From Sphingomonas kaistensis (GTDB lineage: Bacteria > Pseudomonadota > Alphaproteobacteria > Sphingomonadales > Sphingomonadaceae), in the NCBI RefSeq assembly GCF_011927725.1, contig NZ_JAATJC010000001.1, positions 2,487,001 through 2,551,000 of the forward strand: 64,000 bases of DNA, given 5' to 3'. The notes beneath the pieces are model-generated. The model worked only from the letters and a program-made list of their open reading frames with translations. It was not told where the DNA came from and made no database searches. Shown here piece by piece: positions 33,056 through 42,040 of the stretch. Positions within the stretch are counted from its first letter, which is position 1. Each line of letters opens with the position of its first letter. Both the position numbers and the translations under genes were made by a program.

Positions 33056-35518
33056 TCAGAAGCTGTACCCGATGCTGGCGCCGAAGGTACGCGGCGGCAG
33101 GTAGGTGACGCCGATCAGCCGACCGGTCGCAAGCGCGAAGGTCGACGAGGCCCGATCGACGTCGAACAGGTTCTTGACCCACAGCTGCGCCCGGATGTGC
33201 CCGTCGCCGCTCGAGTAACCGAGCGCCGCATCGACAAAGGTATAGGCCCGCGCGCTTTCGATCTCACGTTCAAATTCGGAGAAGTAGACGCGGCTCTTGT
33301 GCGACACGTCACCCTGCAGGGTCAGCTTCCCGCTGTCCGGCATGGCGAACGGCAGGTCGGCCTCGCCGTGCACGTTCCACGCCCACTTCGGCGTGTTGCG
33401 CGTGCGGTTGCCGGCGAGCTGGAGATTGCCGCCGCCGGGCGCGCCGAATGCCGTGGGATCGGGATTGGTTACCGCATTGTAGGGCGTTCCGCCCGAGACG
33501 TTGGCCGGATTGAGCGGATCGATCGTGACGTAATCCTTGAACTTGCTGTCGGTGTAGGACAGCCCGCCCGAGAAGCGCAAAGTATCGACCGGCCGAGCGA
33601 ACACTTCCAGCTCGACACCCTTGGCCGAGGTCCGCGCGGCATTCTGGAAGATGGTCGTGTACCCGGTCGGGCCGCCGCTGATGGTCTTGTTCAGCTGCAG
33701 TCCGTCGAGCTTGTAGCTATAGCCCGCCACGTTGACGGTCAGGCGACGATCCATCAGCGACGCCTTCACGCCGACCTCGTGGTTCTTGACCGTCTCCGGA
33801 TCGACGATGGTGGTCGAGCCGGAGGCGTTCTCGCCCGAGCCCGCCTTGAAGCCTTCCGAATAGGTGTAATAGACCAGCAGGTCGCGCGAAGGCTCCCACT
33901 GCAGGCCGACTTCGGGCGTGAAGTCCTTGAACGTCCGCTCACGGTGCGTACCGGCAGCGGTCGGGTTGAGCGTCGGCAGCGCACCGTTCGGCGCCGCCGC
34001 ATTGTAGCGGATAACGATGCCGGGGTTCTCGGACGTGACCTTCTCATGGCTGAAGCGGCCGCCCAGCTTCAGGCTGATCCCAGCCATGCCCTCGTTGAAC
34101 AGGCCGAAGTCGACCACCGCCTGGCCGAACAGCGCGTAAGCCTCGGTCCCGAGGTTCGAGCGGGTGCACACCCGCTTGGGCGTCACGGCGGCAGTGCCGC
34201 CGGTGGTCGAGCCCGGTTCATAGCCGCAAAGCTGATAGGCGAGGTCGAGCGGGATGCCGTCGCGCGCCAGGATCGCCGGCGTATTGGGCAGGCCCGAGCG
34301 GCGGCGGAAGCCGACACTGTCGATCGGACGCTGGCGCTCGTTGAAGTAATAAGCGCCGACCACCGCGTTCAGGAAGCGGGTGGCGTAGGTGAACTGCAGC
34401 TCGTTCGAATATTGCTTGCTGTCGATCCGCCGCTCCTGGATCGTGCTCGGCTGGCCGTTGACCGTGAAGCCGTTCTGCACCGCGGACAGGTCGAGGTCCT
34501 GGAACAGCGACGACTTGAACTCGCGGTAATTGGCGATGTTGGTGAGCGACAATTGGTCGGTCAGGCCGACCCGCAAGGTGCCGGTAAAGGCCAGCGACTT
34601 GCTGCTGGTACCGGGCTGGTCCTCGCTGGCGAGGTCGCGCGGATTAGTGGCGTAACCGCCGACGCCCAAGGGCGCGAGCCGGGCGACGCCGGGGAAGCTG
34701 GCGCGCAGATAGTGGACCGCGCCCGAACTGTCGTCCTGGCGAAAATATTCGCTGCTCAGCAGCAGGTCGACATCGGGCGCGATGTCGAACTTGAGCTGGC
34801 CGCGGATCATCCGCCGATTGAGGTCGTCGACATCCTTGCCCGACACCGGATTCTCGCCGAAGCCGTCGCGATTCTCGGTCTTGCCCGCGACGCGGAACTG
34901 GATGCCCGGCGCGATCGGTCCGCCGATCGCCAGCTCGCCGACGAGTGCGTTGTAGTTGCCGTAGGAAAGCCGCGCATAGCCGTCGAAGTCGCGGGTTGGC
35001 TTGGCGGTGATGATGTTGATCGATCCGCCGACCGCGTTGCGGCCGTAGAGCGTGCCCTGGGGGCCGCGCAGCACTTCCACGCGCTCGACGTCGAACAACG
35101 AGGTCAGCTGGGCTTCGGCGCGGGCGACGTAAGCGCCGTCGACGTGCAGCGCGACGCCGGTCGAGCTGCCGGTGGTCGAGGTGTTGGCGCCGACGCCGCG
35201 GATGAAGATCTTGGCCTGGTTGAAGTCGCTGCCGAAGTTCACCGCCGGGACGATGGTCTGCAGGTCCTGAAGATTGTTGACCTGGTTGCCGACCAGCCGG
35301 TCGGACCCGACCGCGGTGACGGCGATCGAGACGTCCTGGATCGACTGCGACCGCCGCGAGGCGGTGACGATGATGTCGGCCGGAGCCGCCTCGCCAGTGG
35401 TCGCTTCCTCGGTGGTGGCGGGCGCCGGGGCGGGCTGCGGCGCGGTCGGCTCGGTGGTCTGGGCCCACGCGCCGGTGGAGGCGAGCAAAGCCGCCAAGGT
35501 GCCGATCATGATCTTCAT
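33056..35518 (-). CDS. TonB-dependent receptor of the catabolic operon
   Basis: This 820-residue outer-membrane receptor has a signal peptide (MKIMIGTLAALLASTGAWA), a Pro/Thr/Glu-rich spacer, a TonB-box-like ADIIVTASRR, a plug domain (about 55-170, with VEVLRGPQGTLYGRNAVGG) and a barrel ending in Phe (FGASIGYSF). This subtype is common in sphingomonad aromatic and terpenoid degradation clusters. The ATG overlaps the stop of the decarboxylase-like gene by four bases (ATGA), so receptor synthesis is coupled to the catabolic enzymes. It probably imports the substrate of the pathway. Confidence 0.93.
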   Translation of the reverse strand: MKIMIGTLAALLASTGAWAQTTEPTAPQPAPAPATTEEATTGEAAPADIIVTASRRSQSIQDVSIAVTAVGSDRLVGNQVNNLQDLQTIVPAVNFGSDFNQAKIFIRGVGANTSTTGSSTGVALHVDGAYVARAEAQLTSLFDVERVEVLRGPQGTLYGRNAVGGSINIITAKPTRDFDGYARLSYGNYNALVGELAIGGPIAPGIQFRVAGKTENRDGFGENPVSGKDVDDLNRRMIRGQLKFDIAPDVDLLLSSEYFRQDDSSGAVHYLRASFPGVARLAPLGVGGYATNPRDLASEDQPGTSSKSLAFTGTLRVGLTDQLSLTNIANYREFKSSLFQDLDLSAVQNGFTVNGQPSTIQERRIDSKQYSNELQFTYATRFLNAVVGAYYFNERQRPIDSVGFRRRSGLPNTPAILARDGIPLDLAYQLCGYEPGSTTGGTAAVTPKRVCTRSNLGTEAYALFGQAVVDFGLFNEGMAGISLKLGGRFSHEKVTSENPGIVIRYNAAAPNGALPTLNPTAAGTHRERTFKDFTPEVGLQWEPSRDLLVYYTYSEGFKAGSGENASGSTTIVDPETVKNHEVGVKASLMDRRLTVNVAGYSYKLDGLQLNKTISGGPTGYTTIFQNAARTSAKGVELEVFARPVDTLRFSGGLSYTDSKFKDYVTIDPLNPANVSGGTPYNAVTNPDPTAFGAPGGGNLQLAGNRTRNTPKWAWNVHGEADLPFAMPDSGKLTLQGDVSHKSRVYFSEFEREIESARAYTFVDAALGYSSGDGHIRAQLWVKNLFDVDRASSTFALATGRLIGVTYLPPRTFGASIGYSF

Positions 35519-37176
35519 AACGCTTCTCCCCTATGTTCCTCAAGCGCGTGATCGTCCGCGTGAGGGTCGCCACCCTCGCGCGTCACAATGACCTCAAGCA
35601 GTCTCGGCCCAGCACCCGCAAACAACGCAGTCAGTGCACGGTCGAGATCACTGGGGTCGGAAACGCATTCACCTGGCACGCCCTGCGCTTCGGCCAGGGC
35701 GACGAAATCGAGACCGGGCATCTTGCTGCCCACCGCCTTCAGTCCGAACAGCGCACCGAATTGGTCGAGCGCCGCATACCCCCCGTTGTTGACGATGACG
35801 AAGCGGACGTCGGCTGCATAGTGGGCTGCACACCATATTCCCTGGATGGCGTACATCGCCGATCCATCGCCCAAAAGGCACAGCACCGGCTCGCCCGGAC
35901 GCGCCAGCGCGACCCCGATCGCCGCCGGCAAGCCGTGGCCAAGACCGCCACTGGCGCAGGTATGGAATTCGTCGCCGGCAAGCATCGGCAGATGGTCGTG
36001 CATCGGCCCGCGCGTGCTCGGCGCTTCCTCGATGATCGCTATCCCCGCCGGACGAAGCGCCGCCAGCCGGGCCATCAGGAGGGCGTCGGTCAACATGCTT
36101 GCAGTGGGCGCGGCGGCCTGACCGCGGCTGGGAGCGGCTTCCCGCGAGCGCACGGGGACCAGGTCCGCCAGCGCCGGGAGGGCGAGCGCCAGGTCGGCGA
36201 CGATCCCCTGCCCCTGTGGCACCCGCGCGGCTTGCGCCGGATCGTCGCCGATCTGGATCAGCGCGGCGCCGGGCGGGACGAACGGTCCGCTGCCCTCGAC
36301 ATGATAGGTGAACACCGGCGCGCCCAGCACCAAGATGCAGTCGGCGTCGGCCAACCGCTGCACGATCGCCTCTCGCGATGCAGGAAGGAAACCGCAGAAC
36401 AGCGGGTGGTCCTCGGGAAAGGGATTGCGGGCCGCCATCGGGGCGATCCACACCGCGGCACCAAGCCGCTCGACCAATGCGAGCAGGCCGTCACGCGCGC
36501 CATTGGCGGCAACCCCGGTGCCAGCCACGATCGCGACCCTGGATGCCTTGGCGATCGTTGCCGCCGCCTCCGCCAGCGCGGCAGGGTCCGGGGCCGCGCG
36601 GGTACTGACTCGAGTCACCGCCACCGGCCGGGCGGGCTGTTCCCAGTCGTCGATCGGGATCGAGACGAAGGTCGGTCCGCGCGGGGCCTGCATGGCGACC
36701 TGATAGGCCTGCGCAATCGCCTGCGGGACATCCTGTGCCCGGGCCGGCTCAACCGCCCATTTGACGAACGGCCGCGGCAGTTCGGTGGCGCGTTCAGCGT
36801 GGAGAAACGGGGCGTAAGGCAGCATCGAGCGGGCTTGCTGGCCGGCGGTAATGACCAATGGCGTGCCGTTGCGGAAGGCCGTGAACAGATTGCCCATCGC
36901 ATGGCCGACACCGGCCGAGCTGTGCAGATTGACCAGCGCCGCGCCGCCGCTCGCCTGCGCAAAGCCGTCGGCCATTGCGACGACGACCGATTCCTGGAGG
37001 CCCAGGACGTAGCGGAAACAGTCGGGCAGATCGCGGAACATCGGCAGCTCGGTCGAGCCCGGATTGCCGAAGATGGTGGTCAGGCCGAGCTGCTGCAAAA
37101 GCTCCATCACCGCTCCGCGCACGGTGGTCCCAAACGTCTCGGCGGGTCGACCGATCTGGAGGCCGTCGAGGCTCAT
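35515..37176 (-). CDS. thiamine-diphosphate enzyme, benzoylformate-decarboxylase-like
   Basis: This 553-residue ThDP enzyme is most like benzoylformate decarboxylase (MdlC), which turns aryl-glyoxylates into aldehydes and CO2. The active-site set of MdlC can be traced: Ser41 in FGNPGSTELP, Glu62 in LGLQESVVV, His85 in NLHSSAGVGHAMG and a further His in FTYHVEG. The ThDP/Mg motif is GDGSAMYAIQGIW...NNGG. The ATG at 37176 overlaps the stop of the MetE-like gene (ATGA). The longer frame upstream is a shadow of that gene. With the aldehyde dehydrogenase and demethylase encoded alongside, an aromatic keto-acid is the likely substrate; other 2-keto acids are not excluded. Confidence 0.85.
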   Translation of the reverse strand: MSLDGLQIGRPAETFGTTVRGAVMELLQQLGLTTIFGNPGSTELPMFRDLPDCFRYVLGLQESVVVAMADGFAQASGGAALVNLHSSAGVGHAMGNLFTAFRNGTPLVITAGQQARSMLPYAPFLHAERATELPRPFVKWAVEPARAQDVPQAIAQAYQVAMQAPRGPTFVSIPIDDWEQPARPVAVTRVSTRAAPDPAALAEAAATIAKASRVAIVAGTGVAANGARDGLLALVERLGAAVWIAPMAARNPFPEDHPLFCGFLPASREAIVQRLADADCILVLGAPVFTYHVEGSGPFVPPGAALIQIGDDPAQAARVPQGQGIVADLALALPALADLVPVRSREAAPSRGQAAAPTASMLTDALLMARLAALRPAGIAIIEEAPSTRGPMHDHLPMLAGDEFHTCASGGLGHGLPAAIGVALARPGEPVLCLLGDGSAMYAIQGIWCAAHYAADVRFVIVNNGGYAALDQFGALFGLKAVGSKMPGLDFVALAEAQGVPGECVSDPSDLDRALTALFAGAGPRLLEVIVTREGGDPHADDHALEEHRGEAL

Positions 37177-38303
37177 TGCGCGGCTGCCGCCAGGTCGGCG
37201 CCCTCGCGCAGCGCGCGCAGCTTCTTCCAGGTGACGGCGGGATCGATCTTGCCGTAGCCCGCGAAGGTCCCGAACCCGCAATCGGTGCTGGCGACGACGC
37301 GCTCCACGCCGACCATGCCGATGAATCGCGTCAGGCGCTGGGCGATCAGCTCGGGGTGCTCGACATAGTTGGAGCAGGTGTCGATCAAACCTGGCGCGAG
37401 GATCTTGTGGTCGGGAATCTTCGCGTCCCGCCAGACCGTCCATTCATGCTCGTGCCGTGGGTTGGCCGCTTCGAACAGGATGGTCGCGGGCCGCGCCCTG
37501 AGGATGATGTCCATGATCCGCGCCACCGGAATGTCATGGTCGTGCGGCCCTTCGTAATTGCCCCAGCAGATGTGCATCCGCATCGCTTCGGGCGCGATGC
37601 CGGCGGTGGCGGCGTTGAGCGCCTCGACGTTGGCCTCGACCGTGCGGAGGAATTCGGCTTCGTCCATGTCCTGGTAGCCGGTGTGGCGCGACATCGCGAG
37701 GTCGGGACAGTCGAGCTGCAGCTCCATCCCCGCCGCCACGATCGCCTCATATTCCGGGCGCATCGCGTCGACCAGGGCCGCAAGATATTCCTCGTGGGTC
37801 GCGTAAAAGGCATTGGGCTGGAACGCGGTGATCAGGCCCGGCGAGGCGGAGTTGAGGAAGGCGCGGCTGCCCTGGCCGAAACGCTCCAGCGCGGAGCGGA
37901 AGCGGCGGATGTCGTCGTGCAGCGGCTGCAGGTCGACCAGCGCAACCGGACCGATGCAGGCGGCGCGGGTGAATTCCTGCGTCCCCATGATCGCAGCCAG
38001 CCGCGTGCGCAGGTCGGGAAGCGGCGCGAGATCGAGCGCGGGCTTGCGCTCGACGTGGCCGCCGAAGCCGCTCAAGCGCTCGATCATGTAAGTGGAATAG
38101 CCGACCTTGCCGAGTTCGCCGTCGCTGACGATCGTCACCCCGGCCGCGACCTGCGCCGCCACCGCTTCGTCGACCGCAGCCTGCACGACGCGGTCGAAGG
38201 CCTGCGCATCGTACGGCTCCCCGGCGTCCCGCGCGAGGAGCAAGGGGGTCAGCGTATCGCCCCGCGGCAGGCTTCCGACATGGGTGGTAGCGATCGTCGC
38301 CAT
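37173..38303 (-). CDS. MetE-like (cobalamin-independent methionine synthase C-domain) methyltransferase
   Basis: This 376-residue protein is equivalent to the catalytic half of MetE, which transfers a methyl group from 5-methyl-tetrahydrofolate to a thiol acceptor. It begins THVGSLPR, the usual start of this domain. It has the zinc ligands His and Cys in MRMHICWGNYEG and a later Cys in VVASTDCGFGT, plus ILFEAANPRHEHEW. Being half the size of full MetE it belongs to the short stand-alone group. Its place between the aldehyde dehydrogenase and decarboxylase-like genes, close to a tetrahydrofolate-dependent demethylase, suggests that it drains methyl-tetrahydrofolate. The start overlaps the upstream stop by one base (TGATG). 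Confidence 0.85.
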   Translation of the reverse strand: MATIATTHVGSLPRGDTLTPLLLARDAGEPYDAQAFDRVVQAAVDEAVAAQVAAGVTIVSDGELGKVGYSTYMIERLSGFGGHVERKPALDLAPLPDLRTRLAAIMGTQEFTRAACIGPVALVDLQPLHDDIRRFRSALERFGQGSRAFLNSASPGLITAFQPNAFYATHEEYLAALVDAMRPEYEAIVAAGMELQLDCPDLAMSRHTGYQDMDEAEFLRTVEANVEALNAATAGIAPEAMRMHICWGNYEGPHDHDIPVARIMDIILRARPATILFEAANPRHEHEWTVWRDAKIPDHKILAPGLIDTCSNYVEHPELIAQRLTRFIGMVGVERVVASTDCGFGTFAGYGKIDPAVTWKKLRALREGADLAAAAQ

Positions 38304-39724
38304 CAACCAGCCTCGAACGCGACGGCGTTGATTACGTGCGCCTGGGTATATTCGTGCAGGCCCGCCTCTCCGAGTTCGCTGCCGATGCCCGACATCTTGG
38401 CGCCGCGGAACGGGATGTTGGCGTCGATCGCGAGATACTGGTTGACCCACACCGTGCCGCTGTTGACCTGCCGCGCGACCGCCGTCGCCCGCGAGAGGTC
38501 GCGGCCCCACACCGATCCGCCGAGCCCATGCTCGCTATCGTTGGCGCGGGCGATCACTTCCTCGATGTTATCGTAGCGCATCACCGGGAGGACCGGCCCG
38601 AACTGCTCTTCGCGAACAAGCGGCGCGTCGTCGTCGAGGTCACGGACGATGGTCGGCGGAATGAAATAGCCGGGCCGGTCGAGCGGCGTCCCGCCAGCGA
38701 GGATGGTGCCATTGGCGCGGGCGTGGTCGAGCAGCGCCCTGATCTTGTCGAACTGCATGCGGTTCTGGACCGGGCCGATCTGCGCGCCCTGCTTGTCACC
38801 GTCGTCGACCACGGCGTCGCGCGCCAGCCGCGCAAGTTCGTCGCAGAACGCGTCGTACATTTGGGCGGGCACGTAGGCGCGCTTGATTGCGACGCAGATC
38901 TGCCCGGCATTGGCCATCGCCCCGCCATAGATCTTGCGCGCGGCCTCGACCGGATCGACGTCGTCGAGGACGATCGCGGCATCGTTGCCGCCCAGCTCCA
39001 GCGTCATCCGCTTCAGCCCCGCGGCGCCGCTCTGCATGACCTTGATGCCCGTCGCGGTGGAGCCGGTGAAGGCGACCTTGGCGACGTCAGAGTGGCTAGT
39101 CAGCGCCGCGCCCAGGTCATTCTCGTCGCAGATGATGTTGAGCACGCCGGGCGGCAGGATGTCGCGGGCGATCTCGCCGATCGCAAGGGTCGTCAGCGGG
39201 GTGGTCGGCGCGGGTTTGGCGACCATCGTATTGCCGGTGACCAGCGCGGGGCCGAGCTTGTTCATCAACAGGATGATCGGGAAATTCCACGGCATGATCG
39301 CGGCGACCACGCCCAGTGGCGTGCGATGCTCGATCACCTGGTTGCCGCCTTCGTCGCGCAGCACCTTGTCCTCGACCCGCATCGCCGCAAAGGCGCGCAG
39401 GACGAAGGTCGCGCCCATCACTTCATACATCGCCTGGTCGAGCGGCTTGCCCTGCTCGGCGGTGAGCAGGCCGGCGAGCTCGCCCGCGCGTGCCTCGATC
39501 CCGTCGGCCAGCCGCTCCACCAGCGCCGCCCGTTCCGGCGCGGGCCGCGCCGCCCATGCCGGAAAGGCCGCCCTGGCCGCGGCGACCGCCTGATTCAGCA
39601 GCGCTTCGTCGGCCTTCGGGCAGCGGGCGAAGGGCTCGCCCGTCGCTGGATTGACGACGTCGAACGATCCCGCGCCCGAGTGGGGCTGGCCGTCGATGAG
39701 CAGGCTGAACTGGCGGTCGGTCAT
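38303..39724 (-). CDS. NAD(P)-dependent aldehyde dehydrogenase
   Basis: This 473-residue enzyme of the ALDH superfamily oxidises an aldehyde to an acid. Seen are the cofactor-binding IMPWNFPIILLMNKLGPAL and FTGSTATGIKVM, the catalytic Glu in LELGGNDA and the catalytic Cys in NAGQICVAIKRAYVP. In this operon it most plausibly oxidises the aldehyde released by the decarboxylase-like enzyme. It follows the demethylase gene after 14 bases and overlaps the MetE-like start by one base. It resembles vanillin/benzaldehyde and succinate-semialdehyde types about equally; the substrate is not readable. Confidence 0.92.
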   Translation of the reverse strand: MTDRQFSLLIDGQPHSGAGSFDVVNPATGEPFARCPKADEALLNQAVAAARAAFPAWAARPAPERAALVERLADGIEARAGELAGLLTAEQGKPLDQAMYEVMGATFVLRAFAAMRVEDKVLRDEGGNQVIEHRTPLGVVAAIMPWNFPIILLMNKLGPALVTGNTMVAKPAPTTPLTTLAIGEIARDILPPGVLNIICDENDLGAALTSHSDVAKVAFTGSTATGIKVMQSGAAGLKRMTLELGGNDAAIVLDDVDPVEAARKIYGGAMANAGQICVAIKRAYVPAQMYDAFCDELARLARDAVVDDGDKQGAQIGPVQNRMQFDKIRALLDHARANGTILAGGTPLDRPGYFIPPTIVRDLDDDAPLVREEQFGPVLPVMRYDNIEEVIARANDSEHGLGGSVWGRDLSRATAVARQVNSGTVWVNQYLAIDANIPFRGAKMSGIGSELGEAGLHEYTQAHVINAVAFEAG

Positions 39725-39738
39725 CTTGCTACTTTCGT

Positions 39739-41136
39739 TCAGGCCGGCTGCCGGGTCCGCCAGCTGTCAGCGTAGCTGTCGCGCGCCACTTCGGAGTAGG
39801 GCACGGAGGCCACCGTCGCGCGGATTTCGGTCTGGACGTGGCGCTCGACCGTCGGCTTGCGGGTGCCGCCGTCGGGCTCACCCCACAGCAGGGTGACCTG
39901 CGTTCCCGGCTCGGCATGGTCGGCGTCGAGCATGGCGAGGGTCAGCATGCGCCCTTCGTTCGAGCTGTAGCCGATCCAGGTCGACAGCCCGACCAGCTTC
40001 CCGTCGATCAACACCTGATCGAACGGGTGCATCGCATAAACCGCCGAGGGGAATTCCATAAATTTGGCGCGGTCGCCTTTCTGCAGCGCAGAGCTCATCA
40101 CGCGCATCACATCCTCATTGTCGAGGGCGAGCGTGACCTTCTTCCGGTGCGGCTTGTCGGCCATCGCTTCCAGCGCCTCACGGCCGATGAAGTCGTGGTC
40201 GAACTTGACGAACAATCCGTAGCCCAGGTCCCACGGCGTCAGATAATAGCCTTCGACGCTGTCGGGCACGAAGCTTCCGCCGATCGACGCCTTGGCTTCG
40301 TAGGAATTGGCGCCCAGCCACTCGCGATAGGGCCGAAGCGCCTCGCCGGTGTAGATCGCCGGAAGCGGCGACGGGATCCAGCCCGACTCCAGCGTGTTCG
40401 ACGAATAGCAACGCCCGCCGACCAGCTGCAGGCCGAAGTCCTTGCCGGCGGCGATCAGCGCCTGGCGCACCGTCTCGCCCTCCGCCCACGGTCCGAACAG
40501 CTCGTAGCCCGGCTGCCCCGCCATGCCGTGGCGCAGGGCGCGAACCTCGCAGCCCGCGATCTGGATGGTGGTCATGTGGAAGAATTTGAGGTCGGGCGGG
40601 GTCTGCCCCATCGCCTTTTCCAGCGTCTGCATGGCGGTCGGCCCCTGCAACTGGAAGCGATAGGACTTGCGGTTTTCGGGGTCCGGCCGGACGGCGGTGC
40701 GCTCGTCGCGTTCGACGGTGACGTTCCAGTCACCCGTCTGGGCGTGATATTCGACCCACTCGATGACCGGCGCACGGCCGACGAGGTTGAAGCGGTTCTC
40801 CTCGAGGTAGAAGAGGATCACGTCGCCGATGACATAGCCGTCGGGCGTGACCGGAACGAACTGCTTGGCGCGGTTGGGGACGAAGTTTTTGAAGCTGTTG
40901 ATGCCGAGATGGTTCAGCATGGCAAAGGCGTCCGGCCCGCTGACCTCCAGGTCGACCATGTGGTAGGATTGGTTGAACAGCACGCAGGTCTTGGCCCAGC
41001 CCTGCTGTTCGTTGCGCCAGTTCGAATATTCCGCCGGCACGCCCGGATAGGCGTTGGGGCCGCTCTGCTGGTTGCGAAGCAGCTCGACGATGTCACCGCT
41101 GGCGTCCAGCACGGATTGCAGGTTCGGTTCGGACAC
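39739..41136 (-). CDS. LigM/DesA-like tetrahydrofolate-dependent aromatic O-demethylase (GcvT family)
   Basis: This 465-residue protein belongs to the GcvT (aminomethyltransferase) superfamily and has the length (about 470) of the sphingomonad O-demethylases LigM (vanillate/3-O-methylgallate) and DesA (syringate). These move a methoxy methyl group to tetrahydrofolate. Typical stretches are CVLFNQSYHMVDLEVSGPDA, LGINSFKNFVPNRAKQFVPV, GMAGQPGYELFGPWAEG and ESGWIPSPLPAIYTGE. The GTG start at 41136 has AAGGAG eight bases upstream and overlaps the hydrolase stop. DMSP demethylase is a relative but is about 100 residues shorter. Which methoxy compound is used cannot be read from the sequence. Confidence 0.83.
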   Translation of the reverse strand: MSEPNLQSVLDASGDIVELLRNQQSGPNAYPGVPAEYSNWRNEQQGWAKTCVLFNQSYHMVDLEVSGPDAFAMLNHLGINSFKNFVPNRAKQFVPVTPDGYVIGDVILFYLEENRFNLVGRAPVIEWVEYHAQTGDWNVTVERDERTAVRPDPENRKSYRFQLQGPTAMQTLEKAMGQTPPDLKFFHMTTIQIAGCEVRALRHGMAGQPGYELFGPWAEGETVRQALIAAGKDFGLQLVGGRCYSSNTLESGWIPSPLPAIYTGEALRPYREWLGANSYEAKASIGGSFVPDSVEGYYLTPWDLGYGLFVKFDHDFIGREALEAMADKPHRKKVTLALDNEDVMRVMSSALQKGDRAKFMEFPSAVYAMHPFDQVLIDGKLVGLSTWIGYSSNEGRMLTLAMLDADHAEPGTQVTLLWGEPDGGTRKPTVERHVQTEIRATVASVPYSEVARDSYADSWRTRQPA

Positions 41137-41876
41137 TAGGACACTCCTTGGGCGTGCGTTGGCCACGATAGCCATTCGGCGATGGTGGCGTTGAGTTGTT
41201 CGGGTGCTTCGGCCGGCAGCATGTGTCCGGCACCCGCGATGACCCGCAGTTGCGCGTGCGGCAGTGCCGCGGCGATTTCCTCGTGTTGCGCGGGCGGGCT
41301 CCAGCGATCCTCGCTGCCCACCGCTATCAGGGTCGGGCAGGTGATCTGCGGAAGGACCGGTTCGACCAGCGGCCGGTCGAGCAACGCCTCCACCTGTGCG
41401 GCGAAGACCTCGACTCCGACCTCCCGGCACATCGTCCGCAGCGGCGCCATGACCGCCTCGTCCTGCCGTCGCCCGGGCGCCAGCATCGGCGGCAACCATT
41501 GATCGACCAGTGCCTCGACACCCTGCGCCCGCCCGACGTCGCGCAAGGCATGCCGCGCCTCCGCCTCGCCCGGGCGGGGCGGGTGTATGCCGGTGCTGAG
41601 CAGGGCGATGCGCTCGATCCGCTCCGGTGCCAGCCGGAACGCCTCGATCGCGACCCGCGCCCCCATCGAATGGCCGACCAGCGACAAGCGGCCGGAGACG
41701 GTCTCCAGCGCCCGCCTTGCCATGTCGGTGATCGTCCGCAGCAGGCCATAGCCATGCACCGCGACGGAACCGGGGAAGCGGCCCGTCTGCGCCGCGAAGA
41801 TGCGAGAGTCGCACATCAACCCGGGAAGGAAGAGCAGTCGTGCCGCCGAACCCTCCTTCGAATTGATCGGCAGCAT
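41136..41876 (-). CDS. alpha/beta hydrolase of the catabolic operon
   Basis: This 246-residue alpha/beta hydrolase is encoded by the first gene of the minus-strand operon. The ATG at 41876 is preceded by AAGGGTGAA; codons upstream of it reach into the divergent promoter region and were dropped. The nucleophile elbow is GHSMGARVAIEAF, the acid is near VGSEDRWSPP and the His is in AGAGHMLPAEAP. An ester or meta-cleavage product (C-C bond) are the likely kinds of substrate. It is translationally coupled to the O-demethylase gene. A Glu/Arg-rich cap segment lies between the elbow and the Asp. Confidence 0.87.
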   Translation of the reverse strand: MLPINSKEGSAARLLFLPGLMCDSRIFAAQTGRFPGSVAVHGYGLLRTITDMARRALETVSGRLSLVGHSMGARVAIEAFRLAPERIERIALLSTGIHPPRPGEAEARHALRDVGRAQGVEALVDQWLPPMLAPGRRQDEAVMAPLRTMCREVGVEVFAAQVEALLDRPLVEPVLPQITCPTLIAVGSEDRWSPPAQHEEIAAALPHAQLRVIAGAGHMLPAEAPEQLNATIAEWLSWPTHAQGVS

Positions 41877-42040
41877 TTCACCCTTCCGAATTTTTCGAGT
41901 ACATGAATAACTGACGACGAATCTTGCGGCTTGGCAAGCGGAAAAGTGGGCATGGACAGACAACCAGTTTCTTGCTGCCTGTTGGCGGACAGCGGCCGGT
42001 CAGAATCGCTCAAAGGTTTCAACGAGGGGGATTTCGCAGG
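41877..42040. promoter_or_regulatory. divergent control region of the catabolic operon and its transporter
   Basis: These 164 bases separate the divergent hydrolase and transporter genes and must hold both promoters. Small dyads are present (for example cttgc-N6-gcaag at 41933-41948). No sequence matched a -35/-10 pair well enough to call. It is the most likely target of the IclR regulator encoded at 31783-32526. Confidence 0.45.

Noticed and set aside
39739-41136. Glycine cleavage T-protein or DMSP demethylase
   Set aside because: The length (465) and stretches fit LigM/DesA-type O-demethylases better; no gcvH/gcvP genes are nearby and DmdA is about 100 residues shorter.
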